DNA of 64,000 nt from CAZCTO01 sp964501725 (GTDB lineage: Bacteria; Bacillota; Clostridia; Saccharofermentanales; Saccharofermentanaceae). Under the pieces are notes generated by a model. The model was not told the origin of the DNA, made no database searches, and saw only the letters and a program-made list of their open reading frames with translations. The position numbers and the translations under genes were made by a program. Below are positions 17,674-26,217 of this stretch, in pieces. Numbering within the stretch: the stretch's first letter is position 1; each line of letters begins with the position of its first letter. Where the stretch lies: positions 31,200 to 95,199 of the forward strand of contig CAZCTO010000006.1 in assembly GCA_964501725.1 (NCBI GenBank), written 5' to 3'.

Positions 17674-18273
17674 GTGAAAGTAAATTTTAGAAATACAACT
17701 TTCTGGGGAGTGGCTGCGGATATTTCATCCAGTCCTGTTTCAGATAATGCGGAAGTTGTACTATCCGGCAAATCAAACGTCGGAAAATCTTCTCTTGTAA
17801 ATGCGCTTGCGGATAATCATAAGCTCGCCAGGGTAAGTTCAGAGCCGGGAAAAACTCGACTGGTGATCTATTTCAATGTGGATGACCGGTTTTTTTTAAC
17901 AGACTTGCCGGGTTATGGATATGCGAAAGCCCCCAAATCCATCAGAGAGCAGTATTCGAAACTTGCGGATCAGTATTTCGGATGCGGCCGCCCCATTCGA
18001 TTGGTACTTCATCTGATTGACATTCGGCACGAACCGTCCGTTGACGATATCCGTATGATTCACTACATGGACGAAAATCGTATACCCTATTTTATCGTTT
18101 TTAATAAGGCGGATAAGTTCTCCAATGCGCAACGAAAGAAAAGGATTTCTGAACTGGAAAACGAATTGGGTGATCATAATTCCCTGGGATGTTTTGCAAT
18201 CTCTTCCGAGAAAAAAGAAGGCATCGAAATTTTGCGGGATGCAATTGAGGCGCATCTTTTCCCGGATTCCTGA
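17674..18273 (+). CDS. engB: Ribosome biogenesis GTPase YsxC/EngB
   Basis: Essential-type small GTPase acting in late 50S assembly. Motifs: G1 GKSNVGKSS (near 30), G3 DLPGYG (near 75), G4 NKAD (near 145) and G5 SS(E)K. 199 residues from a GTG start with GGAG 7 bases upstream; an upstream GTG at 17632 has no site. Many bacteria have it downstream of lon or clpX; here the neighbour is comEC. Confidence 0.94.
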   Translation: MKVNFRNTTFWGVAADISSSPVSDNAEVVLSGKSNVGKSSLVNALADNHKLARVSSEPGKTRLVIYFNVDDRFFLTDLPGYGYAKAPKSIREQYSKLADQYFGCGRPIRLVLHLIDIRHEPSVDDIRMIHYMDENRIPYFIVFNKADKFSNAQRKKRISELENELGDHNSLGCFAISSEKKEGIEILRDAIEAHLFPDS

Positions 18274-18404
18274 ATTGAATAACGATATTTATATTTAATC
18301 GTTTTGTCATCAGTTGTCTGTTGTTGTCGATTTTTCGATTCGCTTACCTCGACCATTATCCATATAATCGACGTGCAGAAAGCATATGAGGAACGTCGAT
18401 TTTT

Positions 18405-20888
18405 ATGAAAGTGGTATACAAGCAAATCATTAACAAGATTCGTTACAAGCTGAATCGAAATCTTGTAAGCGGCAGAAAGCTTCTATCGGACTATATTGAT
18501 ATAGCGATTACATGTTTGTTTTTGCGACCGGTTTCCATAATATTTTGCGGCGGCTTCATGGGTGTCCTTACCGGTCTGAATTCAGACAGCTATTATGGAC
18601 TTGTTTTTATTATCACAATATTTTCAATTGCTTTTTCGTTCATTATTATCGCAAATTTCAAACGCAAGGTGAAAAGAAGCAGACTTCTGATTCTTTTGCT
18701 TGCGGCGACATTTTGTCTGTATTGCTATTCATTTATTCAATTAGATGTCATCAGAGCAAAGAATTTTTTAGAAAGAAATACTGAAGGCGGAGAATATGAT
18801 CGACCTGTCGAAGGCAATATTGTCAGTTTGATAGATAGTGATGACAGTAAAGAATACTCAATCTATTATCTTGAAACAGATAACCACATCATGCTTTCTT
18901 TCTATTCATCTCGTAAAGATCTTGCATACGGCACGCGAGTTTCAATTTCGGGAAGAATCAGGGAGCACCGTTCTCAAACAAATCCGGGGGAGTTTGATGC
19001 TGCTTCATTTTACCGAAGTAAAGGAATTCATCTCAAGCTTGTTACGACCGATAAGAAAATTGAAATCTTTGAAGGAAAGAGAAGCCGCCCGAATCCTTAC
19101 GTTCAATTGCTCATTGTCAGTCGAAATCTGAGGGACAAAATCGAATCCTCCTGGAACGGTCTTCTCAGTATAGAAGAATCGGCTGTGCTGGGCGGGATGT
19201 TGTTGGGTGATAAGTCCGAAATGAGTTCTTCTCAGCTGATGTGGTTTAGAAACAGTAATCTGTCACATTTGATCGCTGTTTCCGGTCTTCATGTCAGCTA
19301 TTTTCTGATTCCGGTTGCTGCCGGGGCAAGGATAATCGGGAGAAAACGTTTTGTACGACTATCCATAATTGTTATATTCCTTTTGCTTATAGGTTTTCTC
19401 ACGGGGTGGAGTGCTTCAGTGGCAAGAGCCATTATGATGGTCATCGGATCCGTCATCTGTTCACTTCTGGGAAAAAGATATGATTCGATCGGCGGATTGT
19501 TTCTGTCCGGGCTGATTCTGCTGATTATTTCCCCTTATAATGCAGCAGACATCGGATTTCAGCTGTCATTTTCAGCCACTTTTTTTATACTTCTTTTTTC
19601 CGGAAAACTGGAGAAGAAGTTCAATAGTCTTTGTGTTCCGGGAATCATATCCGGTCCATTGGCATGCATGATTTGTGCTCAGATTGGAATGATGCCGATT
19701 CTGCTTTCACTTTCCGGAAAGCAGTCATTCATTTTAATGCTGGTCTCGATAGGCGGAGTCTTTCTTTCTCAGGGAATCTGTCTTCTTGCCATACCGATAT
19801 GCTTGTTGCGTTACTGTCTTTTCTCATTAAGAATTACGGACATGTTTTTTCGTATCGCTTTTTTACCAATCTCAGGATTACTTCAACTAATACTACAATT
19901 GTCGAGATTCGGATCATTTGAGTCGGTAGGTGCATTGCGGCTTCAAAGCCTGCATCCGGTTCTCTTGACCGGACTTTGCGCCTGGATCATTATTTTGTGT
20001 TTACCCAAATCCTATTTCAGGAGATTATTATCAAAACTAACAACTATGGTAATTGCGTTGGGAATTTGCCTTAACATCATCCTGTATATAAATCGCCCGA
20101 TCGCAACCATTATTTTCACCGATGTTGGTCAGGGTGATTGCACATTAGTCTTATGCGATCATAAATCCATCATTATTGACGGCGGAGATGTCGGAGAAGG
20201 CATAAATACATTGATTCCAATACTTAATTATTATGGAATCAGGAAAATTGATATTGCGATTCTGACACATCCACATAGTGATCATATGAGCGGTCTTCTC
20301 GAATTAGTCAATTCCGGAAAAATTACAAATATTGGAACTCCTGATATGAAAGCAATTCTAAATCAAACTGATACTGATGCTTTATTTTTCGCGAATGAGA
20401 TAATATATCAATTGGATGCTGGTGATAATATTGATGTTTGTGATAAGGTGAAATTGTCTGTATTGTCGCCGAACTCTGATAGTATTATGTATGGAGAAGA
20501 GTACATAAACGAGAACTCTCTTATCACATTATTGACCATTGGAAATACAGGAATTCTTTTTATGGGAGATGCGGGATTTCAGACAGAAAATAATCTGTTA
20601 CGGGATAATGAAGATGCGAAGATGATTTTGGATAATGCGGATTTTCTTAAGGTGGGTCATCATGGCAGCAAGTATTCTACGTCTTCTGAGTTTCTTGCAG
20701 GAATGAACTTAAAAGCGGCTGTCATCAGTGTGGGACCGAATTTTTACGGTCATCCGACGGATGAAGCCATACAACGTCTTATTTCCGGTGATATAGATGT
20801 ATTCAGAACTGATTTGAATGGAGCTGTTATATTAGATATATATGAGCACCGGGCACAGTTAAAAACAATGATCAGTAGTGCCCGTTAA
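18405..20888 (+). CDS. comEC: ComEC/Rec2 DNA-uptake channel protein
   Basis: Membrane channel that passes single-stranded DNA into the cytoplasm during natural transformation. N-terminal soluble OB-like domain between membrane helices (about 120-210), then the competence domain with many membrane helices (about 250-560, including SHLIAVSGLHVSYF), then a metallo-beta-lactamase domain with HPHSDH at 622-627 that is thought to degrade one strand. 827 residues, all three parts intact, so it is probably functional. The start has GAGGAA about 11 bases upstream. No other com genes are in the window. Confidence 0.93.
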   Translation: MKVVYKQIINKIRYKLNRNLVSGRKLLSDYIDIAITCLFLRPVSIIFCGGFMGVLTGLNSDSYYGLVFIITIFSIAFSFIIIANFKRKVKRSRLLILLLAATFCLYCYSFIQLDVIRAKNFLERNTEGGEYDRPVEGNIVSLIDSDDSKEYSIYYLETDNHIMLSFYSSRKDLAYGTRVSISGRIREHRSQTNPGEFDAASFYRSKGIHLKLVTTDKKIEIFEGKRSRPNPYVQLLIVSRNLRDKIESSWNGLLSIEESAVLGGMLLGDKSEMSSSQLMWFRNSNLSHLIAVSGLHVSYFLIPVAAGARIIGRKRFVRLSIIVIFLLLIGFLTGWSASVARAIMMVIGSVICSLLGKRYDSIGGLFLSGLILLIISPYNAADIGFQLSFSATFFILLFSGKLEKKFNSLCVPGIISGPLACMICAQIGMMPILLSLSGKQSFILMLVSIGGVFLSQGICLLAIPICLLRYCLFSLRITDMFFRIAFLPISGLLQLILQLSRFGSFESVGALRLQSLHPVLLTGLCAWIIILCLPKSYFRRLLSKLTTMVIALGICLNIILYINRPIATIIFTDVGQGDCTLVLCDHKSIIIDGGDVGEGINTLIPILNYYGIRKIDIAILTHPHSDHMSGLLELVNSGKITNIGTPDMKAILNQTDTDALFFANEIIYQLDAGDNIDVCDKVKLSVLSPNSDSIMYGEEYINENSLITLLTIGNTGILFMGDAGFQTENNLLRDNEDAKMILDNADFLKVGHHGSKYSTSSEFLAGMNLKAAVISVGPNFYGHPTDEAIQRLISGDIDVFRTDLNGAVILDIYEHRAQLKTMISSAR

Positions 20889-20925
20889 GCAAAACATAAC
20901 CGTTCTTTTTCGGGGGGAGAAAAAA

Positions 20926-22020
20926 GTGAGTAATGAAGATATAGCAAAAAAAGTCCTTGCGTTTTCTGATTTTTCGACAGTTGCCGCTGAAATCAGAAGC
21001 GATAAAATTAAATCGGTATATTTGATTACGGGTGACGAAGATTATTTGACAGAAAAACTGCGTAGTGCTTTGAAAAAAAAGGTCTTGTCCGTTGGATGTG
21101 AAGATGTGGACTCTTACTATTCGGATCGATCCTCTTCGGGAATTACTATTGATGAACTCAAAGAGCGGGTATATACACCTCCATTTATATCGATGAGACG
21201 ACTGACCATTTTAAAGAATACCGGATTGCTTGCACCGTCCGGGAGCGATGCACAAGATAAAATAGCTTTATTAAGGAAAGTGATTGAAGAGATTCCCGAA
21301 TTTGCTTGTTTGGTAATTATCGAAAACAAAGTCGATAAAAGAAAAAAATCACTTCTTGAATCATTTGCATTACGCGGAAATCTGATTGAAGTCAATCGAC
21401 AAGCGGATGATTCGCTCTGCCGCTGGGCGGCCGGAATTCTGCAAAAAGAAGAGATTAAGATTACCGTAAGCGCAGTCAACAGCCTTGTCGACCGCTGTGA
21501 CCGTAATATGAGAACTATTGAGAATGAATTGAAAAAGTTAATTCTTTATTGCCGTCGTTCACTAATTTCGCAAATTTCAACAGAGATCATTGATTCAATT
21601 TGCATACCGGACATTCGGGGTTCCGTTTTTCAAATGACCGATGCAATAGGATCAAAAAAGCCGGATGTGGCACTTGAAATTCTCGATAAATTGATTTCGC
21701 TCAAAGAACCGGTTACAAAGATACGCTTTATGTTGTCAAGACATTTCAGACACCTTATTTGCGCAAAGGAGATCGGACGAGCCGAGCTGGTTTCCGGGAA
21801 GCTGAAAGTCATGCCTTTTGTTGCGAGAAATCTTGTCAAACAGTCTGCTAAGTTTCAAATGGAGGAACTGCTTGACATATACGACTCTTGTTTTGAGGCT
21901 GATATGAATGTAAAAACAGGAAAGATGGAAGAACGCTTGTCCATGGAATGGCTTCTTTTTTATGCAGGAATTTCAACCAATACCGGTAAGCTAAAGCATA
22001 AAAATGCAGTGCAATCTTAA
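20926..22020 (+). CDS. holA: DNA polymerase III delta subunit
   Basis: Clamp-loader subunit that opens the beta clamp. The AAA+-like N-terminal part has YLITGDEDYL (the degenerate P-loop region, near 24), and FACLVIIENKVDKRKK is the Walker-B-like strand region; the collar domain follows. The C-terminal GKMEERLSMEWLLF is typical of the family. GTG start with a strong GGGGGGA site 6 bases upstream; 364 residues. Placement after comEC is common in Firmicutes. Confidence 0.92.
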   Translation: MSNEDIAKKVLAFSDFSTVAAEIRSDKIKSVYLITGDEDYLTEKLRSALKKKVLSVGCEDVDSYYSDRSSSGITIDELKERVYTPPFISMRRLTILKNTGLLAPSGSDAQDKIALLRKVIEEIPEFACLVIIENKVDKRKKSLLESFALRGNLIEVNRQADDSLCRWAAGILQKEEIKITVSAVNSLVDRCDRNMRTIENELKKLILYCRRSLISQISTEIIDSICIPDIRGSVFQMTDAIGSKKPDVALEILDKLISLKEPVTKIRFMLSRHFRHLICAKEIGRAELVSGKLKVMPFVARNLVKQSAKFQMEELLDIYDSCFEADMNVKTGKMEERLSMEWLLFYAGISTNTGKLKHKNAVQS

Positions 22021-22088
22021 TGCGAATCGAATTGACGCATTGCATTTATTCATGTAGTATTAACTCGATTTTCAAAGGAGGAACTTTG

Positions 22089-23291
22089 ATGGATAAATTT
22101 CAAATGAAGACTCCGCTTGTCGAGATGGACGGCGACGAAATGACCAGAATTATATGGAAGCAAATCAAGGATATTGTTTTATTGCCTTTCATTGATTTAA
22201 AAGTCGAATACTATGATTTATCTCTTGTGAACAGGGATGCGACAGATGATCAAGTGACGATCGATTCCGCGAAAAGGACACAGGAACTTGGGGTTGCTGT
22301 GAAATGCGCAACAATCACTCCCAATGCGCAACGTATGGACGAATATAACCTGAAAAAGATGTGGAAGAGCCCGAACGGGACAATCCGCGCAATTTTGGAC
22401 GGAACCGTTTTCAGGACGCCGATACTTGTTAAAGGAATCACACCATTTGTTTCCGTTTGGAAAAAGCCAATCACTATTGCACGTCATGCTTATGGTGATA
22501 TTTACAGAGATTCGGAAATTAAAGTCCCCGGACCTGCCAGATTGGAGCTTTTGGTTACCTATCCGGACGGCCGGACAATGACCCAGATGATTCATGAATT
22601 TGAAGGTCCCGGCGTTGTTTTAGGTATGTATAACACAGATTGCTCTATTTCTGCATTCGCAAGATCTTGTTTTAGATTTGCATTGGATGTATCGCAGGAT
22701 CTATGGTTTGCAACAAAAGACACTATTTCTAAGATTTATGATCATCGTTTCAAAGATATTTTTCAGGAAATATTTGACAGCGAATTTGCGGAAGACTTTA
22801 AGAACGCCGGAATATCGTATTTCTATACGCTCATTGATGACGTAGTGGCACGTGTAATGCGTTCAGAAGGCGGATTCGTATGGGCATGCAAAAATTACGA
22901 CGGAGATGTAATGTCTGATATGATTGCCTCTGCATGCGGCAGCCTGGCAATGATGACCTCCGTTTTGGTTTCTCCGGACGGAAAATATGAATACGAGGCA
23001 GCACATGGCACCGTGACTCGACATTATTATAAGCATCTCAGGGGTGAAACAACATCAACTAACCCAATGGCAACCCTGTTTGCCTGGTCGGGAGCGTTAC
23101 GTAAAAGGGCACAACTGGATGAACTTCTTGATCTGGAGCAATTCGCAGACCATATCGAAACTGCTGCAATCGAAACCATCGAAGAAGGTATCATTACAGG
23201 CGACTTAAACAGTCTCATGGACCATCCCAATAAGAAAGTTGTCAGCACGGAAGATTTTCTACGGGCAATTGCAACGAAACTGGTAAAGTAG
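22089..23291 (+). CDS. icd: NADP-dependent isocitrate dehydrogenase
   Basis: Oxidises isocitrate to 2-oxoglutarate, supplying NADPH and glutamate carbon. The opening KTPLVEMDGDEMTRIIW, and NGTIRAILDGTVFR, DDVVARVMRSEGGF and AAHGTVTRHY, place it in the homodimeric type II family (eukaryote-like), not the E. coli type. 400 residues. The start at 22089 follows AAGGAGG by 7 bases; an upstream ATG at 22020 overlaps the holA stop but lacks a site. Fifteen bp separate it from the SEC-C gene. Confidence 0.93.
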   Translation: MDKFQMKTPLVEMDGDEMTRIIWKQIKDIVLLPFIDLKVEYYDLSLVNRDATDDQVTIDSAKRTQELGVAVKCATITPNAQRMDEYNLKKMWKSPNGTIRAILDGTVFRTPILVKGITPFVSVWKKPITIARHAYGDIYRDSEIKVPGPARLELLVTYPDGRTMTQMIHEFEGPGVVLGMYNTDCSISAFARSCFRFALDVSQDLWFATKDTISKIYDHRFKDIFQEIFDSEFAEDFKNAGISYFYTLIDDVVARVMRSEGGFVWACKNYDGDVMSDMIASACGSLAMMTSVLVSPDGKYEYEAAHGTVTRHYYKHLRGETTSTNPMATLFAWSGALRKRAQLDELLDLEQFADHIETAAIETIEEGIITGDLNSLMDHPNKKVVSTEDFLRAIATKLVK

Positions 23292-23306
23292 CAATAGGAG
23301 AATATT

Positions 23307-23822
23307 ATGACTTATTATGAAGCGTGGATAGAGGGTTCAGAAAATACTGAAAATCAAGCTGAATACAGTTTATATGTTCAGAAGTATTACGATAAGGAAA
23401 AGCAGGCCTACGATTTTATTTTATCGGCTTATCCGGATAATGCTTTACTGACTTCAGGAATAGCTTCTGAATTAAGTGAAAAACTCGGTTATAAACACGA
23501 GGAAATGGATCTGTTTGTCGGCTTTTTGGAAGGGATCAATTCCAGCATAAGCAAGGAAAATGATGTTAAAGCTTTAACGGACGATTCGTTTGTTGAATTG
23601 ATTATTGATTATGAGAAGCTTTACTGGAACATGAGAGAGGCAAAAGCAGATTGGCTTAACAATCTGCCGAGCTGGAAGAATGTCTTTTCCAAAGAGAAAT
23701 TGGATCAAATCACGCGTGAGTTCAGAAAATCCAAAGAAGCTCACTCGGATAAAATCGGACGGAATGATCCCTGCCCTTGCGGAAGCGGCAGGAAATATAA
23801 ACAGTGCTGTATCAATAAATAA
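23307..23822 (+). CDS. SEC-C zinc-motif protein of unknown function
   Basis: 171 residues: a largely helical acidic body (about 1-145) ending in a SEC-C zinc motif, KIGRNDPCPCGSG...KYKQCC. The same motif ends SecA in this window. In SecA it binds zinc and contacts SecB or ribosomes; in stand-alone proteins the role is mostly unknown, with ribosome or secretion links suggested. The body resembles short SEC-C proteins in Clostridia, but I recognise no catalytic residues. AGGAG precedes the ATG. Confidence 0.7.
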   Translation: MTYYEAWIEGSENTENQAEYSLYVQKYYDKEKQAYDFILSAYPDNALLTSGIASELSEKLGYKHEEMDLFVGFLEGINSSISKENDVKALTDDSFVELIIDYEKLYWNMREAKADWLNNLPSWKNVFSKEKLDQITREFRKSKEAHSDKIGRNDPCPCGSGRKYKQCCINK

Positions 23823-23886
23823 GAATTGCGGATCCGTTTTTTGATGTTCGGTTATTTTGTTTCCGGATCCTTCAGAGGTGGAGGAA

Positions 23887-24579
23887 ATGGACAAAAACAT
23901 TCAGAATCTTCATACTTCGGTGAGGCCGTACGAGCGACTTGAGCGTTATGGTGAAGCAGCATTATCGGATGCTGAGCTATTGGCGATACTGATTCGTTCG
24001 GGTACTCGCGGATACTCGTCACTTGAAGTAGCGAACGAAATACTTTCCTTGGATTCGGCTTATGAAGGACTGTCATTTTTGAAAGATTTGACACTCGAGG
24101 AATTGCAAAAATGCAAGGGAATGGGCCGGGTCAAGGCAATTATGATCAAGTCAGCACTTGAGATCGGTAAAAGATCAATGCAAATCACTCCGTTTTGGAA
24201 AAGCATTCAGATATCCGGGCCGGAAGACGCTATAAAATTGTTTGAATACCGGATGCAAGACCTTAAAAAAGAAGAAGTTCACGTCATTTTGCTGGATATA
24301 AGACATCGGGTTATTCGTAATGTGGTGATATCTTCAGGCGGAGTAGCTTCAACCGGTGTTTTTCCGAGAGAACTCTTCCGAGAAGCCATAAAATCCAATG
24401 CGTCAGCAATTGTCATTGCTCATAACCATCCGAGTGGGGATCCAAAACCAAGCAGTGACGATATTAGCACAACGCAGTCACTTTCAAAAGCTGCATTATT
24501 GATTGGTATTGAATTAGTGGATCACATTGTTGTGGGGAGAGGGACAAGTACAAGCATGAAGCAATTTGGCGTGTTATAA
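23887..24579 (+). CDS. radC: RadC/JAMM-domain protein
   Basis: Family once linked to DNA repair; the biochemical role is unsettled. N-terminal helix-hairpin-helix region (ELQKCKGMGRVKAIMI, near 70-90) and C-terminal JAMM metalloprotease-like motif HNHPSGDPKPSSDD (near 180) with an upstream Glu-containing strand. 230 residues, normal. The ATG follows GGTGGAGGAA very closely; an in-frame TTG 30 bases earlier is an alternative. In many Clostridia radC is followed by mreB, mreC, mreD; here mreB is missing from that slot. Confidence 0.9.
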   Translation: MDKNIQNLHTSVRPYERLERYGEAALSDAELLAILIRSGTRGYSSLEVANEILSLDSAYEGLSFLKDLTLEELQKCKGMGRVKAIMIKSALEIGKRSMQITPFWKSIQISGPEDAIKLFEYRMQDLKKEEVHVILLDIRHRVIRNVVISSGGVASTGVFPRELFREAIKSNASAIVIAHNHPSGDPKPSSDDISTTQSLSKAALLIGIELVDHIVVGRGTSTSMKQFGVL

Positions 24580-24675
24580 GGCAGAAGAATGAAACGTAAT
24601 ATGATATACTTCAAAAGTGAATCGCTTTACAGTTGATTTGATGAATCATTCGTTCAAAGTATATAGAGGTGTTTT

Positions 24676-25554
24676 TTGCGTAGACTTCTTTCAAACAAAT
24701 TGTTTATATTATTGCTGGTTACATTGCTGATCGTAGCCGTGATCATATTCAGTTCAATTCCCGGCAATCCGATTCATGGTATAACCGCTCCGTTTTCGTA
24801 TGTTCTGGATCCTTTACAGAAAGGGATTAAGAGCATCGGAGATGATATTTCAGGCTTTTTTGTTTCGGTTTCCGACGGGATGTCGATACGAAATGAAAAT
24901 GAGGCGCTTAAAGCCGAAATCGCAGAATTGGAGTATGAGGTTGCTCAGGGTGAAGAAGCAAAAAGGCGTTGGGAGGAACTAAAAGACGCTTTCCAAATTA
25001 AAGACTCATTCGAAAATTATACAATAATCGGGACTGCAATTCTAACGCGCGAAGCTGATGAATGGTTTAGCGTAATTCGCATTGACTCGGGTAAAAATGA
25101 CGGAATATCCGTCGAAGGCGAAGAATCCTATGCCGTTGTTGATGCTCGTATGAATCTTATCGGCAGAATCTTGTCAACCGATTCGGAATCCGCTAAAGTT
25201 CTCCCCCTTCTTCATGAAGGATTTTCTGTCAGTGCAAAAGTGAATACCGTAAACGGAGCTGTGGTTCGTGTTACCGGTGAAACAACACTGAAACAGGAAG
25301 GACTTTGCAAAGTTTCCAGAATTCCGGAGCTTGTTGATCTAAAAGTGGGTGATGAATTGGTTACAAGCGGTCAGGGTGGACTTTTCCCGGCCGGAATACC
25401 GATCGGAGTTATTGTTTCGGTTGACTATAGTTCAGATTTAGATCGATTCGCAACGTTGCGACCATATGTAAATATTACGGAAATCAAGGATGTATTTGTG
25501 ATGATGCCGATTGTGAATGAAGAAGTAAAAACCGAAATTATCGAAGGCGATTAA
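24676..25554 (+). CDS. mreC: Rod-shape-determining protein MreC
   Basis: Bitopic elongasome protein that activates PBP2. Membrane anchor at about 9-25, coiled coil about 70-100 (ENEALKAEIAELEYEV), then the double beta-barrel domain with GINDGI-like KNDGISVEG and LVTSGQGGLFPAGIPIG, the family signature. TTG start with AGAGGTG 5-6 bases upstream; the second residue onward reads RRLLSNK. 292 residues. Starts the mreC-mreD-PBP unit. Confidence 0.93.
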   Translation: MRRLLSNKLFILLLVTLLIVAVIIFSSIPGNPIHGITAPFSYVLDPLQKGIKSIGDDISGFFVSVSDGMSIRNENEALKAEIAELEYEVAQGEEAKRRWEELKDAFQIKDSFENYTIIGTAILTREADEWFSVIRIDSGKNDGISVEGEESYAVVDARMNLIGRILSTDSESAKVLPLLHEGFSVSAKVNTVNGAVVRVTGETTLKQEGLCKVSRIPELVDLKVGDELVTSGQGGLFPAGIPIGVIVSVDYSSDLDRFATLRPYVNITEIKDVFVMMPIVNEEVKTEIIEGD

Positions 25555-25599
25555 TCGTTACGAGCAGGTATTGCGGTGATATAACAGGGAGTGATTTCT

Positions 25600-26217
25600 A
25601 TGACAAGAAAGGAACGAATTCGGAAAATTGCGGTCTTTTCAATATATATTCTGACTCTTTCGTCTATTCAGGTTACGTTTCCCGATTTCTTTACTTTTCG
25701 AGGACAAGTTGCTGATCTGATGCTCGTTTTTGTTGTGATGACCGGGTATTTTTTCGGATCCTTTGACGGGGCAGTTGTTGGATTATGTGTCGGATTTATA
25801 AGAGACTATTTTGCGGGACCGTCTCTTGGCGGTGGCGAGAATAGTCAGGGGGCGACGCTGGGTATTGGAATGTTGGTTTTCATGTACATAGGAATATTGT
25901 CTGCAGTTTTTTTCACTAAAGTGTTTCACCGCCGTCTTTTTTTAGGGTTTGCGCAGATTGCTATCTTCACGACAATATATAAAATAAGCGGGCATATAAT
26001 GAGCTTTGTTGCTCAGATTCTCTCGGGTCGCGGGTTTGAGTATTTTTCATTCGGACAAATTCTACTGGATAGCATTTTGCCGCAATTGGCTATCAATCTG
26101 ATCGCTGCAATTCCTGTAATATTCTTAATTCGATATCTGGGTCCATACAAAAAAGGAGTCAACAAGTTGCTTATTGAAGAAATGGACAGAACGGGGGAAG
26201 CATGGCAAATCGTGTAG
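25600..26217 (+). CDS. mreD: Rod-shape-determining protein MreD
   Basis: Polytopic membrane partner of MreC. 205 residues with about five to six hydrophobic segments; the DLMLVFVVMTGYFFGSFDGAVVGLCVGFIRDYF stretch matches the family pattern (residues about 40-75). ATG at 25600 has GGGAG 8 bases upstream; an earlier GTG is weaker. The last 16 bp overlap the PBP gene. Confidence 0.88.
   Translation: MTRKERIRKIAVFSIYILTLSSIQVTFPDFFTFRGQVADLMLVFVVMTGYFFGSFDGAVVGLCVGFIRDYFAGPSLGGGENSQGATLGIGMLVFMYIGILSAVFFTKVFHRRLFLGFAQIAIFTTIYKISGHIMSFVAQILSGRGFEYFSFGQILLDSILPQLAINLIAAIPVIFLIRYLGPYKKGVNKLLIEEMDRTGEAWQIV

Noticed and set aside
22020..22088. Upstream start for icd overlapping holA
   Set aside because: The family N-terminus and a strong AAGGAGG both point to the start at 22089.
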